Assembly: GCF_027744825.2 (NCBI RefSeq)
Contig: NC_071342.1
Location: 18,568,501-18,632,500, forward strand
Reading direction: 5' to 3'
From: Synchiropus splendidus
Lineage: Eukaryota > Chordata > Actinopteri > Syngnathiformes > Callionymidae
DNA: 64,000 nt
A program made the position numbers and the translations under genes. Below are positions 15,101 through 30,100 of this stretch, in pieces (position 1 is the first letter of the stretch; the number at the start of each line of letters is the position of its first letter). Under the pieces are notes generated by a model. It was not told the origin of the DNA. It worked only from the letters and a program-made list of their open reading frames with translations, and did no database searches.

Positions 15101-18100
15101 AAGCGTCTGTCTTTACAGCGTCCTCCCGTGAATCTGTTATCGCTGCCTTGTCGGTGGCACTTCCTGTTCTGCCTCCAACATAATAACTACACTCCGCTAA
15201 TTATGCCACCAGCGCTTAGTCATACAATCTGAGAGGGATTACGGGAAAGTATTTGCCACTTATAGATTATGAATGAGCGCCCTCTGTTCGGTGCCGTAGG
15301 ACAGCTGGAGAAACCTGAACTGTGTATTGAGTGAGTGAGTGAGAAAGGGAATGTGTGACTGTCAGGAAATTGAGGTCAAACCGGAGCCAAATTAATTCTC
15401 TAAATTGGGTTTAACTGGATGGAGTGAGTCTGGAGCGGCCCAAACAGTGGAGCGCCTGTCACAAGTGTCGCCAGTGGTCATTGTCCGCTGGGTTCACTGA
15501 GGTCAAGAGGTGGGTCAATTGTTGTGCTGCTCGCCATTGTTTCTTAACCTACGTCCACTTCCTCCCCGTACACCTCTCAGACCACTGTTATTTTAGGAAA
15601 ACCGAGACTTGCTATATTTTTATTCGGGGTAGGATTCGATTTAAAAACAAATCTAATGAATTAGAGAATTTGTGATGAATTTATCTCAATTAATCGCAGT
15701 TTAATGGTATAAGAATATTTGCCACAAGAAGCTCATTTTTCAATTTGAATGAATTTGGTATATTACTGAATCAAATGATTAACCCATACATACATTTAAA
15801 CAACAAAATATTTTGTTTATTTTGCATCAGTTTGACAATAAATCACAATGATGGTTACATTCAAGGTTTTATATTTTATTTAAACTAAAGCTGTTGAAAT
15901 TCTTATATAAATATGTCTTGAAAATATTTGTATAAGAATTTCAATTTTATAAGAATTTACAACAAGTACATTCAGAGTAGTGGAAACCCTGGTCATTGTG
16001 TAGCAAAAAACCTCCGTGAACAAAAGCAAACACAAGCATCTGTTTGCTTTTGTTCAGGGACTCCTCCATGTTTGTTGTTGTTGTTCTCATCCTAGCTGCC
16101 ACGTGTCTTGTGCATCAGTGTGATCAGTGGACCAGGAACTCCTGCTCTTACAAAGGTTCCCTGTTGTGTGGAGAGCAAACTGTGATTTAATTCAATTAAA
16201 ACGATTAATTGCGATTAAAATATTTTAACGCGTTTATTACGAGTAATTAATCGATCGCGATTAACTTTAAAGTCCCACCACTAATTTTTGTTTGTTGGAC
16301 TGGAGATCACAAATGAAATGTTTTTTTTTTATTGCTCCCGAAACACTGTCAGTGTCACAGGTCTTTCGGGTGAGTTGAGATGACTCATTGTCACGCCCCT
16401 GAGAAACGATCGGTTCTTCTCCAAACACGAGCAGACTGACTCATGAGAGTGAAGACCAGGGCATCACTTGTAAAATTGTCATTTGCAGCTCATGCCCTCT
16501 AATTCAGTCGTCTGCTGGGCTGGATTGTTGTTTCACTGAACTTGCCTTTTAGCGTGACTCACCTCCCCATCTGGTCTGTCCTCGCTCTTGTCTGGCCTCA
16601 GGTCCCGGTCACTTGGACGGCCTCATCAGCTGCTCTTTCTTCTTCACTCAGTTGCTGGAGCTGGAACGACCTTGACTGAGTTCATTAGCATAAAGAATCC
16701 TCAACTCCAGTGCGCAAGCGATGTTGCTCCGAGGGGCTTCCTGTTTCTGCTGCAGCATCATCTGGGTCCCGCCGCTCACCCCCACATTCACACACACTTA
16801 TTTCGTGTACACACACATGTTCATGTTCAGACACAGCTAATGAGCTCTGTCTGGCTCATTTGGGGATACAAGCATGAGGGACTGAGTGTTACTGTAGCGG
16901 CGTGATGGTTCCCCATAAAGCCTTTAGCTGCAGACCTCTGCCAAGTTTCTGCCTAATTCCTTGTGACAGGTCTTCCGCGGGCGCCCCCTCTGACCTCACA
17001 CAGCCGCTGCGTCCTTCCCCCTCTGCACCGCTGTCTCAGGTTGATGCCATGCATATTTCATAGATGATACAAACACACTATTCAGCCGGCGGCCATTGGA
17101 TTCTCAGTCAGACGGAATGTCTCGTACACACATGCACAACACTGGTGCATCAACCCAGGGCAACCCAAACAAACCTGCACTCACTGACGCGCTCAAAAAT
17201 GCCAGCAAGCCATTCCATGTCGGCTCCAGAGATTATTTATCATCGCAGAAGTGATAATTAGCTGCATCGGTGTGATCACCCGGGGTGTGTAGATGGGGCG
17301 GGGGGGATCCCTGCAGGCTTCAGTGAAGAGACATGAAACTAGAATGAATGTCCTGTTAGTTTATTGGACTGTTTTTCACCCTGCTTTTTGGGACAAACTT
17401 AAAAGTCTGTCTTTGTTAAAAGAGGTGCTCGGTGTCTCATGCCAATCTTCCCAATGTGATGTTGCTCAGTGTGCAAACTTTAATTTCCCGTTCAACTCCT
17501 GTGAAATGCTTCAGTTCCTCATTTGACATAAGTATAAGTTGAATACTTTTAGATCAATACTTTTTAGATCAACATTGTTACACCCAAACTAACTTACAAA
17601 ACTCGGCATGAGCCGAACTCAAGATTGACACAGTCAGTGACGTCTCCTTGTAAAAACTGATGTATAAAGATTTCTTTATTTTTTTATTTCACACTGGTCA
17701 CATTATTGATTCATTGGTGTAAAAAGAAAAACGCAGAAGCAAACATAATAATATGTTATATTTTTATTATTATTATAAATACTATAAATATTGTTTAATC
17801 CAAGTTAAGCAAAGAGTTAAATTGATAACAGTCAATCTTTACTCCTCTGAACTGACCCGACAAACACCAGTGAATTGCCTTAAGTAGTTTGCATCCATGA
17901 GAAAGAACATTCAAACTGAAACCAGACCTTAATGTTCACGGTCGCTAAATTCCTACTAGTCATATTTCATCCTGTTCCTCAGCTGCTGCAACCTTAACAA
18001 AATGTATTCATTCCTGACATCCGCTCTTATAAAATGTATTGTGAAACTAAAGAAAGCTTCACCTGCTGCAGCCTTCTTTATGTAGGGATTTATTACACAT

Positions 18101-21100
18101 CTCCGCGCCACATAACATTTTTTTTCTCTTGCGATTTCCCCCCATAGAGTCTAGGAATCCTGACGGAGAAAATGAGTGTGTTCTTACAAGGCTGGGTGAT
18201 TGATTTACAACCATTTTTACAGTCTGTGTGGTTGATGTATGTTCCACGCTATGCCTTGGGAAACACATTGATAGTGAAGCCAAACCATTTTCTACATATT
18301 TTCCTGTGGCAGTGGTGCATTGACACATATTTACTTTTGTCTTACAACATTGGTCGAGTTTCACGTTACTCATGATTGACGCCTTTATCGCTGTCTTTTG
18401 CTATCTGATCCTGTTATACCACAGACGCCAATGATTCTTTATCTAATGACTGTCCTACAATTTATTGACTTAATATCTATTGTTAGATTTCCTTTAGAAT
18501 AACCTCCATGGATCTCTAATGCTTCAGATGATGGAGATGGAGTCTGTTCACATCCTATTCTCTTTTTCTCATCCTGAGTCAGAGCGATGTGCTCGCCTCT
18601 GTCTTCGTCTCTGCTGCAGCCATTAGCATCGTCCCCGCCGGCCTGCTCTATCACGTCTCCAGTGACAAGACAAATGACAGGAATCCACTTAACTCAATTT
18701 TTCCTCCTGTCTCTCCCCTCAACTCTTTCTTTTACGTCTTTGCTTGCGCTCACAGGCTTGTCTTGTCTTTCTCTGGTGCAGGGTTGGAGAGTGGTGGCGT
18801 GACATTAAAGGAACCCGCTTCAGAGGGCGACATCGAGAGCTCTGAGCCCGTCACGCTGCGCTGTCACATTGATGGACACCCACGGTGAGTATCTGCTCTC
18901 ACCTGAGGAGGAAGGGTCTCAGGTCTATGTGTAATGCTAATACATGACCAGACGTGGGCGCACACTCCACCAACCTGGTGAAAACATGCAAACAGCTAAA
19001 GCATTGCACCATAATTGCACGAGACTGTGTGAAAGTTTCGAATTACTTGACTGACATTTGGTGTCACAAGTGGGATGTTTATGCATAGTCAACTGGGCGA
19101 CTGCCATGTTGCATTACAGGGTCCCAGTTCAGTGAAGGTTATACTTCCTTGAGGAACGGCGAAGTTTGAGTTTGCACATTGTGTGAAGGACCCAAGTATG
19201 TGTTTTGAATTGTGAGATATTTGACAAAGTAGCATCAAGGATGAAGCTGCCCTGGGGAACAGAAATATGGGGACAGACCAACGTCATCAGGTTGACTGCC
19301 ATACCAGCAAAACCTCTAGTTTTGGGGTTTATGCTCTGTTTATCCCACAAAAGACAATGGTCAGTACCCAGGTTGTTATGTTCGACCCTCCAAGTGTCCT
19401 GGTATGGAGCACCCACATGGATAATGTTACATTGACCCGTGAGATGTTGAAGCACAAGAACAGGGTCAATGATGGGTACACTTCCCAGTTTCCCAGTCCC
19501 AGTGTTCTTGGCGACATGAACCATCATAACCAGGCATTCTGTCCGATCTAAAGAAGAACGTTTTATTTTGTCATACGAGAGTCCTGACTAAACTTTACAT
19601 TTTATACACTTCAGGTCCAACCTCTAACCTCCAAACTCTTTCTTCTAGGCCCACGTGCCAGTGGTTCAAGGACGGGGTCAAGCTGACCGAAAAAAGCCAT
19701 CAGATCAACAACAAAGAGCGGACCATTACCTTCAAAAGCGCCAGTCCGGACGACAACGGCCTCTACTACTGCTGTGCCAAGAACGCCGCCGGGCACGTTT
19801 GCAGCAACAACAACTTCACCCTCAACATCATCGGTGAGTTTGATTTACCGGTCGATATGTTTATTTACTATCGCTCGGTGTGATATTTCCACACCTTTCC
19901 TGACGAGAAGATGCCGGCGCGAGAAACCCGAGCCAGTAATGGTCAGAGAGCAGGAAGCGGGACTGAAGCTGATAATGTTATAAGCCTTGAAACCTTCTTC
20001 CTGACATAAAAGCATCACTAGCTAAGTGAAGCGTGGTATCACCTCCCTGAGCACAGCGTCCGTTCTTTTAAGCCATTAGTCTAACTGCTGCTTTTATCCA
20101 CGACCATGATGTAGTGGCTGAGTGAGACTGGAACTTGTCAGGGAAGAGTTCACTTTGATTGATAGTGGCAGCAAAACAATACGCTTTCTCTGAAATCTGC
20201 CCTTATTTTAGTCAGACAGGGTTAGACTGGGATGTGAGATCTAAAAACTGCATCTAAAAGCTACATTTTAAGTCATGGGGATATGAGAATGAGCTGGTCC
20301 AGAAGGCAAAGCTCCCCACGGTTCCATTTGATTCGTACTCTCGTCTGTGTTCATGAGCAAGAGAAGCCAGTGGCAGAAACTCGGGTATGTTGTCAGGATG
20401 TCTCTTGCCTAGTGGGAGGAGCCTTCTCACAGACTTGGTTTATAGGGAAAAATGAATGGGGTAAAATGATCGGGCTCCCCACTTGAGCTAGCAGTCAAGA
20501 AGTGAACCAACTAGGAAGCAAAACTGATTTGATGACAATAGCAGTGGTGGCTTTTATTCCTGAGGAATCGTCACTCTCATCTGTTGCGTCTTCACCTGAT
20601 CTTTTCCGTCTGGTGTCCGTGACAAGCAGTCGCTGTGTTCCAGTTAGTTGTTGAATTATGATTTTTGTTATTTAGATTTTTACAGTAAAACACCCAAGAC
20701 CACTGTTATACCATCCACTTCCATGTTTCATGTTGCGATGTTTCTGTTTTGTTTTATCACATGAGATTCCTGGCTTGAAGGAGGAGGAGCTTCTAAATTT
20801 GTGATGGGACTGAATCTCGATGTGTGTGATCTCTGACAGATAAAAAAAGACATAGATTTAGCTGAAAATTAAGTAAATTCTTATGCATGTACCCCACTTT
20901 AGTTGTGTTTCGGCAGTGTGCAAGCAGTAAGCTGCGGCTTCTTTGGCTCCAACAAATGGTGGAGATTGAAATGGAGACTTGAGTTTTGCCAGTATCTCTG
21001 GAATAAGCTAGTGTCTATTGTCATCTTGCTGTATCTTGGCACAAATTACCGCTCCATGGATGCAATAACTTTCCAATTGCTGGTTCCTACAACAGAAAAA

Positions 21101-24100
21101 AAAGGAATTTGGACTGTTGTGAATAAAGGGATACCACAACATTGTGGCATTGTAAATGTTGCCAAGATAGTCGTAACCAAGGCAAGTGGGAGTATATTCA
21201 GTAAGATTTAGAAATTTCTCTGACGTTTCTTGTGTAAATCATATTTGCAAGACACCAGTTGGCTGCATTGGTATTCCTCCTATATTGTATTTATTCATTA
21301 AAATAGCATTGCTGAATGTTAGAAGAGCTTAGAGTGTGTGTCCTCTGTCCATTTGCCATGGAGAAAGCGTCATATCTGGTGGAGATCAGTAAATGTCACA
21401 TCAATATTAGACCAGAGGAGAAGCATACGCTACATGCATATCGTTGTGCCACAGCTCCTCTGTGCTTCCTGCCGGACCCTTCGGGGAGTCCGCTGGCTCC
21501 AGCTCACAGTCGTGTGAGAAACCTGACGCCGCCATTCTCCCTAATTAGCCACCTGCAACACACACATGCAAGTTTAGCACCTGGTGGAGGAAGAATGGAT
21601 AAGTGCCGAGGTTCCAGTTTCACGTCTGCACTTCCATAAGAATTCCCTTTATTAGAAAGTTGACGGATTTAGACAGGTTTTCGATTCCTAGACGTGGCGT
21701 ATGGGTTTACTTGCTGGGTGGGCCAAGTCTTCCCCATCCAGAAACCCAATCTGTGGACTGCCCTTGGCACCTGTAACACCCCTCTGAATTGAAAGCATAA
21801 AGCTGGATTAGGGGAATTTTCAAGTTCTCTATTGAGCTCAGTATCCCTCAGTTTTGGATTTAACAATGTCGCACAATGTGTAATCGCTTCTCCCCGTGCA
21901 GCAAATCTCCCATTTTGGCAGGTTGGTCCAAACAGAGGCTTGTCGGATAAGTGAGGTCAGAGGAAAGTTGAAGAATTCTTTCAGCAGATTTATGAGAAAG
22001 CTCATTCGACTGTCTCCTCATTTGAAAAGATGCTTTTGTATTCATAATGAAGCGTTGTAATAAATCTCCTCTTTCAGGTGATTGATCTGATAAAGCTGGG
22101 GTCAATAAGAAGTCACATGTTCACTGACCTCAATAAGTCTCGCCCGGCCCCTGGAGGTGTTGACACGCTCCTCCACCTGAAAGCAGCACCGCGCCGCTGT
22201 TGGCAGTTTTTAATAACACATAGGCAGATGGGACTTGATGGTCCGATGCAATCTCACAGATGTTTGTCTCCCACAGATAAGAGCTTCCCTCGGCCTGTGA
22301 TCGCACCTGAGGACCAGGTGGTTCTGAAGAACGAGGAGGCGGTCTTCCACTGTCAGTTTACCGCCGTGCCGCCGCCGACATTGGAGTGGTACCATGAAAA
22401 CGAACTGCTGCTCAACAAGTCTCGGTATGTTGACGCGTCTTCACTCACTTCCTCATCAACTGTACTGTATTATTACTATAAAGAACAACAGCGGTTTCTA
22501 AACATGGTTGTGAGTAACAGTGTCAGAAGAGTCAAACATGGAGACACTGAAGTTGTTGTTGGAACTAGCTATCAAGGATAAAGAGACGGAGAGAGGGAGA
22601 CGGTTACGGCTTACACATGGTGTGGTCATGTGGACCAAGAATGTTGGACATGAAGGTCATCATTTGGTTGACTTCTTCAGAGGTTTCCATGCACCACTAA
22701 AGCCCTTTGATTACACACGTGCTGCTGTTGTGTTTTTCTTGGGTGGTTGTTTGGAAGAAGAATAAGGAGCTTACTCATGTCTTTTGAGCTCAAATTCTAC
22801 ATGTATTGCATGTAGATTTTAACTCCTTATGCCGTTGTTTAGTGTCTATACGTATGCTTTGATGGAATAGCTGCTTTTCCAGGGTGTCCCATGCCCATCA
22901 CCCTAAAGTGGGCTCCAGCCCCCTGCAATATCTGCCTTTCACCATATAAGTGACTCATAATTTCAGCAATTATATTCTGTTACTTCCAGTATCAGTTTCA
23001 TCATTGTTGTTCATGACGTCTTGGTGACTCACTGGAGCTGGGTATCAACATGTCTGCTGCTCTACCTGTTTAGCACCTCCATTCATGCACCAATACAAGG
23101 ACTCAAATGAGTCTGTAGCGTGTTCCCACCACAGCTCTGGTTCCTCTCCATCGTGTCGGCTCGAATGTGATTTCAGTTTGTTGCTGCACACGGCTCCCTG
23201 GAACCCACTGAGCTGGAACCTCTCAGTCTCTTTGTCCCATTACAGCTCCAGCCCAAGATGAATTGCACATTACAGAAAGGTTATTATGAAAGAGAGAGCT
23301 GTAAAGTTTCACCGCGCACTCGCACACCTCGCAGCCAATCACAGGCAGCCCTGCAGCTCTCCAGCGGAAACGACCCTCCGGCTGCCTTCGCCTTCACGGC
23401 AAGACCCTGTAAAAGCATAAGTGTGGGATAATAACGCGCCGTGTCAAAGGTCACGTCACCTCATGTGTTTTAATGGAGTCAGCACAAACAGAGGGGTGGA
23501 TGATTGTTGTGTGCAGCAAATGACTGTAAAGCCAGTTGTGATTTAGTGGGAGCTGTGAGACATTCACGTGCTTTTCAGCTGTGTTGCATTCATGCAGGGC
23601 ATTCTTGCTTATTCAGCACTTTTATGACAGCAATTTTATTATGCTGCTTGTTTTTTAATTTAGCCGTGGTATTTTAAAAGTAATTCCTGTTGTTGTTGGT
23701 CAACATGGATGCGGGGGAAACTTCTGGTACCTGCCTTATTTACACTCCGCCTTCTATTTGTGATGGTTACAGTCAATCCAGAGGCTATTCTTGCAGACGG
23801 AATCAATTTCCCCCGTAGGCGAGACACACTACCGAAGTAGAAACAACTGTTGACGTCGCTCTGTTGCGAAAGGAAGCTGCTCTTATTGTGGGGTGCACTG
23901 CAGAGTGTGTTTCTCTCTCGCAGTCAAAGATGAGAAGAAGTGGAAATAGCTCCTCTCCTGAGGTGCAGATTTGCAGGGAACTCTTCAGGAATTAAACATG
24001 CAGAAGACAGTGGGGCGAAAAAAAGTCCAATACCTGAGATTAAAACTGAGCATTTCATTTGCACCACAGGAAGATGAGACATGGTCTGACCATTTTATTT

Positions 24101-27100
24101 GCTCGATTATAGTCACTTTTTCTCTATTATTATTGTTCTTATTAGGCACCAACTGTCGCTGGAGCATGTGAATTTCCCATTCCTTCTTGTAAAAAAGATG
24201 AATAAGTGTGATACAAAACCTCCTACCTTCTGTGAGTCGCTGGACCTTGAAGCCTCTCTGTTCCATCCGTCAACATTCATTATTAATACTTAAGAAATCT
24301 TGACTGAATGTTTCCCGTCCCCATCACTGAAAGAGATGTTTCCATCATGGAGGCTTGACTTTGGAGCAGTCAGCTCCGCTCTTCAACAGTAACCAGCTCG
24401 ATACGAATAAAAATAGTTTTGAAAAAACGTAGTGTTTTAGTTGATATATAGCGTTAATAATATAAAAATTGAATGAATTTTTTTTAAGTGGAATAAAAAT
24501 ATTGGCGTTTTAATCTATAAAATGTTATTAAAAGAAAAATTAGGTGGTAAAAACATTTTGTACTTTTGTTTATTTCTCATTGAGGCAAATGTTCTCTTCA
24601 TGGAGCTGGACTGAAGCCATCAGAGGCACAGCTTTACATCTTCGTGTTTGAAAAAAAACACACTCCTCTAATGCAGTACTTGATATCTGTAGATAACAAG
24701 CTGATACTACAGTTACATCATGTCAAGCAGCTCATGTTGATGACTTGATGGTGAGCTCACTCCTCTTCCCCGGAGCTGTTCTCAGATCAGTCTGTGATGA
24801 TGTCGGATCTCATGCATCACTGTCACATTCTCCTTCATCCAGTCAGAGCAGACATGAGTTAACCCAGGTTCAGTCGGAAACTGCCTTCATAGGAGTGTTT
24901 TGGGAAGTTTGCGTTTTGTGGTATCATCTCACGCATTGTTGTTGTTTCCCTCCACAGAGTCTTCCTGCTCTCCAATGGCTCTCTGCACATCACCCAAGTC
25001 AAACCTCGGAACACAGGAAAGTACAAGTGTGTGGGACGCAGCCTGACTGGATCCCAAGTGGTACAAGAGGCCTCTCTGCTTATCGCTGGTAAACACACAC
25101 TCTTCACTGTAAACACCTGCGATTGTGCAATTCAGGTTCCATGTTTATCCTCCATGTTCCGCCGCCTCCTGCTGGATCTTTCACTTAGTTCCAGATCTAG
25201 ATAATCGCATTCCTTTATTGATGTCCGGCCCAGCTGCGCGCCCGCTGCCCTCTCCTGCTTCCCGTTCATGTTATTTCCTGCAGCGGCACAGCTGTTAGCT
25301 TGTTTACCTCCGCCTGGCTAATAGCCGACGTGCCGTGTGATAATGAGATCGTGGAATGTTGTTAAAGCCGCCAGCTTGTGTGTGACTTCAATCGAGAAAC
25401 AATCATGTCCACTGTGGCCGTGAAGAGCTACAGCCGAATAACCAGTGAGCGAGCTTCCTTCACAGAGAGGCGCTGTGCTGGTTGGAGTCAACTAGACTCT
25501 CCAATTAACTTCTGTGTATTTCTGGACTGGGGGAGGAAACTAGAATATCCAGAGGAAACCTTTGTGAGCACATGCAGAAAGACAAAGGTACACAATACAA
25601 GGATTTTTTTATTTTAAAAGTATGAGCTTGTATATTACAGTTGGCTAAGTTTTCAATAGTTTATAGTTTTATTTGAGAGTATGTGTCTAAAACTAAAATA
25701 TGAATTAAAATAATATTTATTAAGGATTAAGAGACATATGAATAAATACGTGTTATTAGTATTATTATTGTGTAGGACACGTGCGGATTAAAGATGATCA
25801 AAAACTACATTGAGAAAACTTAAAAATAAACTACATCATATTAATCTCAAGGTTTGCGCTCAAGACGTGGACGTGTTCATAAGGCAGTAGAAACTCTGAG
25901 ACGGGATCGGGAGTTCTATCAGCTAAAAGGGCAAAGTGTCTGTCATATATGTCGTGACCTTCACTGCCGCTCCCTGAAATGAATTCAAGTCTCTTCGGTT
26001 TGCCGACAGAGAGACCGTCTGCGGAGCCAAAATGTGATTTGTACCCCCTCACCCTTATTAAGTACCTACCTCCATCGTATACATGAAAATACATGTGCAA
26101 GCAAGTCAAATATTTAAGCTGAAGGCTGAGCTCTCTCCTCATCTCTGGGTCCCAAAGGCGAAATTTCCCCCCCAACTGTGACTGGCTGCACAGTTTTAAC
26201 CCACAGCTCCACTTAAATACCTTAATTCCCTTAATCTGATGGTAATCTCTGCTGGCATTATAGGGGATTGTGTCACAGTACAATTCAGCATTTAGGGACA
26301 AGTTTAAACACCCTAGATCCCCCCACATCCACTTTCCTACTTCTGCACTACCAGCTTTTCATTCATCCTCTGAAAAATGTTCCTCTGTTCTGGATGATCT
26401 TCAAATCCGGTCGTAGCTGACTGCAGAGTTGGCCGATAAACTTTTAACACCGGCGACTTATGGCGTAAGCTGTGATGTCACTGTGCAGTGGGAAGTCTCG
26501 TGAGTCCGACTTCGAGGTCTTAGCTGCCCCGGTGTTGACTCGTGTGACGTTACTGTGACGGCAGTGTTTTGAGCGTTCCTTGTTGTCGATGCCCTCAGAG
26601 ATCGAAGATATGCTGCCAAAGATGTCGAAGGTCTTCAGCGCAGACACGCAGCAGCGGGTGTCCTGTCGCCCCCCGCGGGGGAGACCGGAACCCCAGGTGT
26701 GGTGGGAGAAGGGCGGTCAGAGGATTCCCGCAGAGGGCCGCGTCTACCAGGACGGCTTCTATCTGGTCTTCAACCCGACAGAAGCAGGAGACTCGGGGCT
26801 CTACACCTGCGTAGCTCAGAACAAGGCCGGACGCAAGACGCAGGAAGTCACCTTCACCATTGCCAGTAAGTCAGTGATGACTTGTGACTATCCTGCGGCA
26901 GTTTAGTGACATGTATTGTGCCATAGCGCCCCCTGTCTGGGTGACCAGACCTCAGGACAGCCGACTGGAGGAAGGGAAGCCAGGCTACCTCCACTGTCAG
27001 GCTCAGGCCACCCCAGAACCGGAGGTCACCTGGCTCCGCAACAACATCCAGATCACACCAGAGGTTTGTTTGGGTCAAGGAAGTGTCCAGATTCAGACTA

Positions 27101-30100
27101 GACTTGCTTCTTATATCTGCTGAATCTTCCTCACAGGACTCGCGCTTCAAGCTTTTCCCCAACGGCACACTGAGGATCAACAACGTGGAAGTGTATGATG
27201 GGCAGATGTACGGCTGTGAGACCAGGACGGAAGGTGGACGACTGTCCGGGCAGGCCAGAGTCACCGTGCTGGGTGAGTCGGCTCACCGTCCTTCCCAAGA
27301 CAAGTCCGTGCTCCATCTGACACCAGCTGTTGGCCATTAAAATCACTTGTTTCATTGTTATTATTTGTGCGTCTCAGTCCCCACTGTCTCTGAGCTTCCA
27401 TATGCAGCTCCAGAATGTGTCTGGACACGATCATCGCCTTTTATCTGCAGTGTGATTCCCACAAAAGAGGCTTTGGCAGGCGCCGCCGTTGAGTCTTTAT
27501 GTTTGCAGTGTGAGTAATCGTGTGTGTGCCGTTCCCACTTTCAGAGAAGCTGAAGTTCACCCCGACCCCCCAGCCGACCCAGTGTCTGGAGCTGGATAAG
27601 GAGATCACCATCCAGTGTTCGGCCAAGGGGCGAGAGAGTCCCACCATCCGCTGGGTCAAAGCAGGTGAGGACTGGCAGGAGAGTGGTGGAGCAGCTGCCG
27701 CCTCACAGAGGCTGGTTCCTGGGGATGGGCCATAAGTTATTGATATACCGCAACACAATCTCCACGATGACAATTCTGCATCTCTAGATAAATTCGATTA
27801 ACACACAGCTCACTCTCTGCATTGGACCTGCACACGTGATCATGATGAGACTGACGGCGCGCCGCGTTCTTCAGCTCCGCTGCGTTTGACTCCAGACACC
27901 GCCGTGTGGCAGTTTTGGTTAGGGACCGTCAACAAATTATAAAGTGGTCAAAGTATGAGTGAAATTATCAATAATGAAAAACAACCTTTCTACGAGAGAG
28001 AATTGTGAAAAGGTTTTTCATCACACAAGACGAAAGACTGACAGTTTGGATAATGATTTGGAGAATAGAATATGACTGATCACTTATTCACATTATTTAT
28101 AATATTTCTTCAATAGCATCTGGGAAATGTGTCCAGACTGGTCCACAGTTCAAGTCAACTGTTCAGAGACATGAGACGCCTCAATTTAACCCCTAAATAA
28201 AGTTGGCAGAGCAGTCTGTCAGACACCAGCGGCTTCTACCAGAGACGTGAAACATGGAATTTCTCATCTCTACACTTGGCTAACTATTATATTTCAACAT
28301 AAACAAATAATGATGTTGGAGACAAACTCCACTAATAAGTTCCATCATAAATTGTCCAACACACGGAATAGAATGAGAATTTATTGTGATAATTATTGTT
28401 ATAGCTGAAATTACACCATTTATCGCAATAACTTTTTTGTTCATGTCGCCCATCCCTACTGGTTAGCTTTCAGTTCTCTCTCTGGTTTCCTCCCACAGTT
28501 CAATATTGCACTGATGACTCTAGATTGTGAGCGGTTAGTGACAAACTCACATTCAGGTCAATAAGTCCAGGAGGTAGAATATTTCTTTTGTAGTTTTTCT
28601 GAATCATTATTCATGTGACTCTCCAGATAAGGATTGCCTGACAGTGTCCTGACAACGGTGTTGATGATTCAGGATAATTCGGCTCTGATTCACAACTGCC
28701 CGACCCGTTTGACTCCAACTCTGTACAGTTATTCAGTTTGGAATCATAGATGTGAAGAATGTCTTCTTGGATCTGTTTTTGTTTTTCCATTGGTGGCACA
28801 AAAGCTGCTGGAAATCCTTGTTGTTGAGTTAGTGCAGAACTCACCTGCTGAACACACCAGGAAGTCGTCCTGACTGCTTCTGTGTGTGGCCACTGATCCA
28901 AATGCTGAGCAGGAGCCGAGCTTTAGGGACTGCAACACATTAGATTGTGTTGAAACAGGTTCATGCTCCGTTCTGTGTGGTTCAGCCACAAAGTTAGACG
29001 TGGTTGTTGGCTTTCTGTTGCACTTTGTATCTGCTATTTAACACCACTAAAATCATAATAAATTCTTCAGATGGGCTCACCTCCTGTAAGATGTTTAACT
29101 ATGTGCTGATTCGACTTACTACACTTTGGGTTGGAAGTTATAAAAGATACACTAGAGTTTCACATGAGAACGCGTTTGAAATGATGTGCTTTTCCATGCT
29201 CTCTGTCGCCCTCTACAGACGGAGGAGAACTGCCGCCCCATGTGAAGCAGAAGAACGGACAGCTTCACTTCAGTAAAGTCACACGCAGCGATGCCGGCAA
29301 CTACACCTGCGTCGCCTCCAACAGCCTGCAGGGGGAGATCCGAGCGTTGGTGGTGCTGACTGTTGCTGGTAAAACAGCTTCACTTTTTTCACAAAAGATG
29401 GCGGTTTCTGTGTCGGTCTCCAGTGTGGTTCTGCTCCACAGAGAGAAACATTAACTTGTTTTAATTCGTGGAAAGAGACCGCAGGGTTTTAGTGTGGGAG
29501 TGGTTTGGTAACAGGGAGATGTGCTCATGAACGTTGTGTCTCCTAGTTTACATCCATTTTAAAGTGGAGCCGGAGAACACGACGGTGTACCAGGGTCACA
29601 CGGCCGTCCTCCACTGCCAGGCCTCCGGGAACCCTGAGCCTCACATCCACTGGATGGTCAAAGACAAGATGCTGGACATCAACAAGAGCAGACGGTAAAC
29701 CACTGAAGCTCCACTGTGGGCGCACATGTGGAGGATCTGGACCCAAAGTGAGACTCTCCAAACACGTTCCAGGTTCCAGAAGATGCCCAACGGCTCCCTG
29801 ATCATCTCTGACGTGACCACCGACGACACGGGCCGCTACACGTGCGTGGCAGGGAACAGCTGCAGCATCAAAGACCGCGTGGCTCAGCTGTATGTGGTCG
29901 GTGAGTCGGACGCACCGCCGCAGCCCTGTGGTCAGAGATGTCCACGTCTGCGGATGTTCATTAGAACCTGTCAATCACCAGCACTAGTTCATAACGCCAC
30001 CGTCCGTCACCACGGCGACCGGCTCGGGTCGATGTTGAATCCAATAATTGCTACAATACTCACTGTGTGCTGCTGGAATTACTGCCATTCTCTGGTGAAA

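Larger units (their letters stand above)
12115..18781 (+). other. ptk7: ptk7 intron 2 (6.7 kb)
   Basis: A GT-AG intron containing a LINE fragment (about 13335-13790), a hAT-like AT-rich element (15624-16283) and unclassified DNA. No coding exon is recognised. Phrases such as accgatac and gtatcgg around 13275 and 13830-13890 resemble a common fish repeat flanking the LINE piece. Confidence 0.8.
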
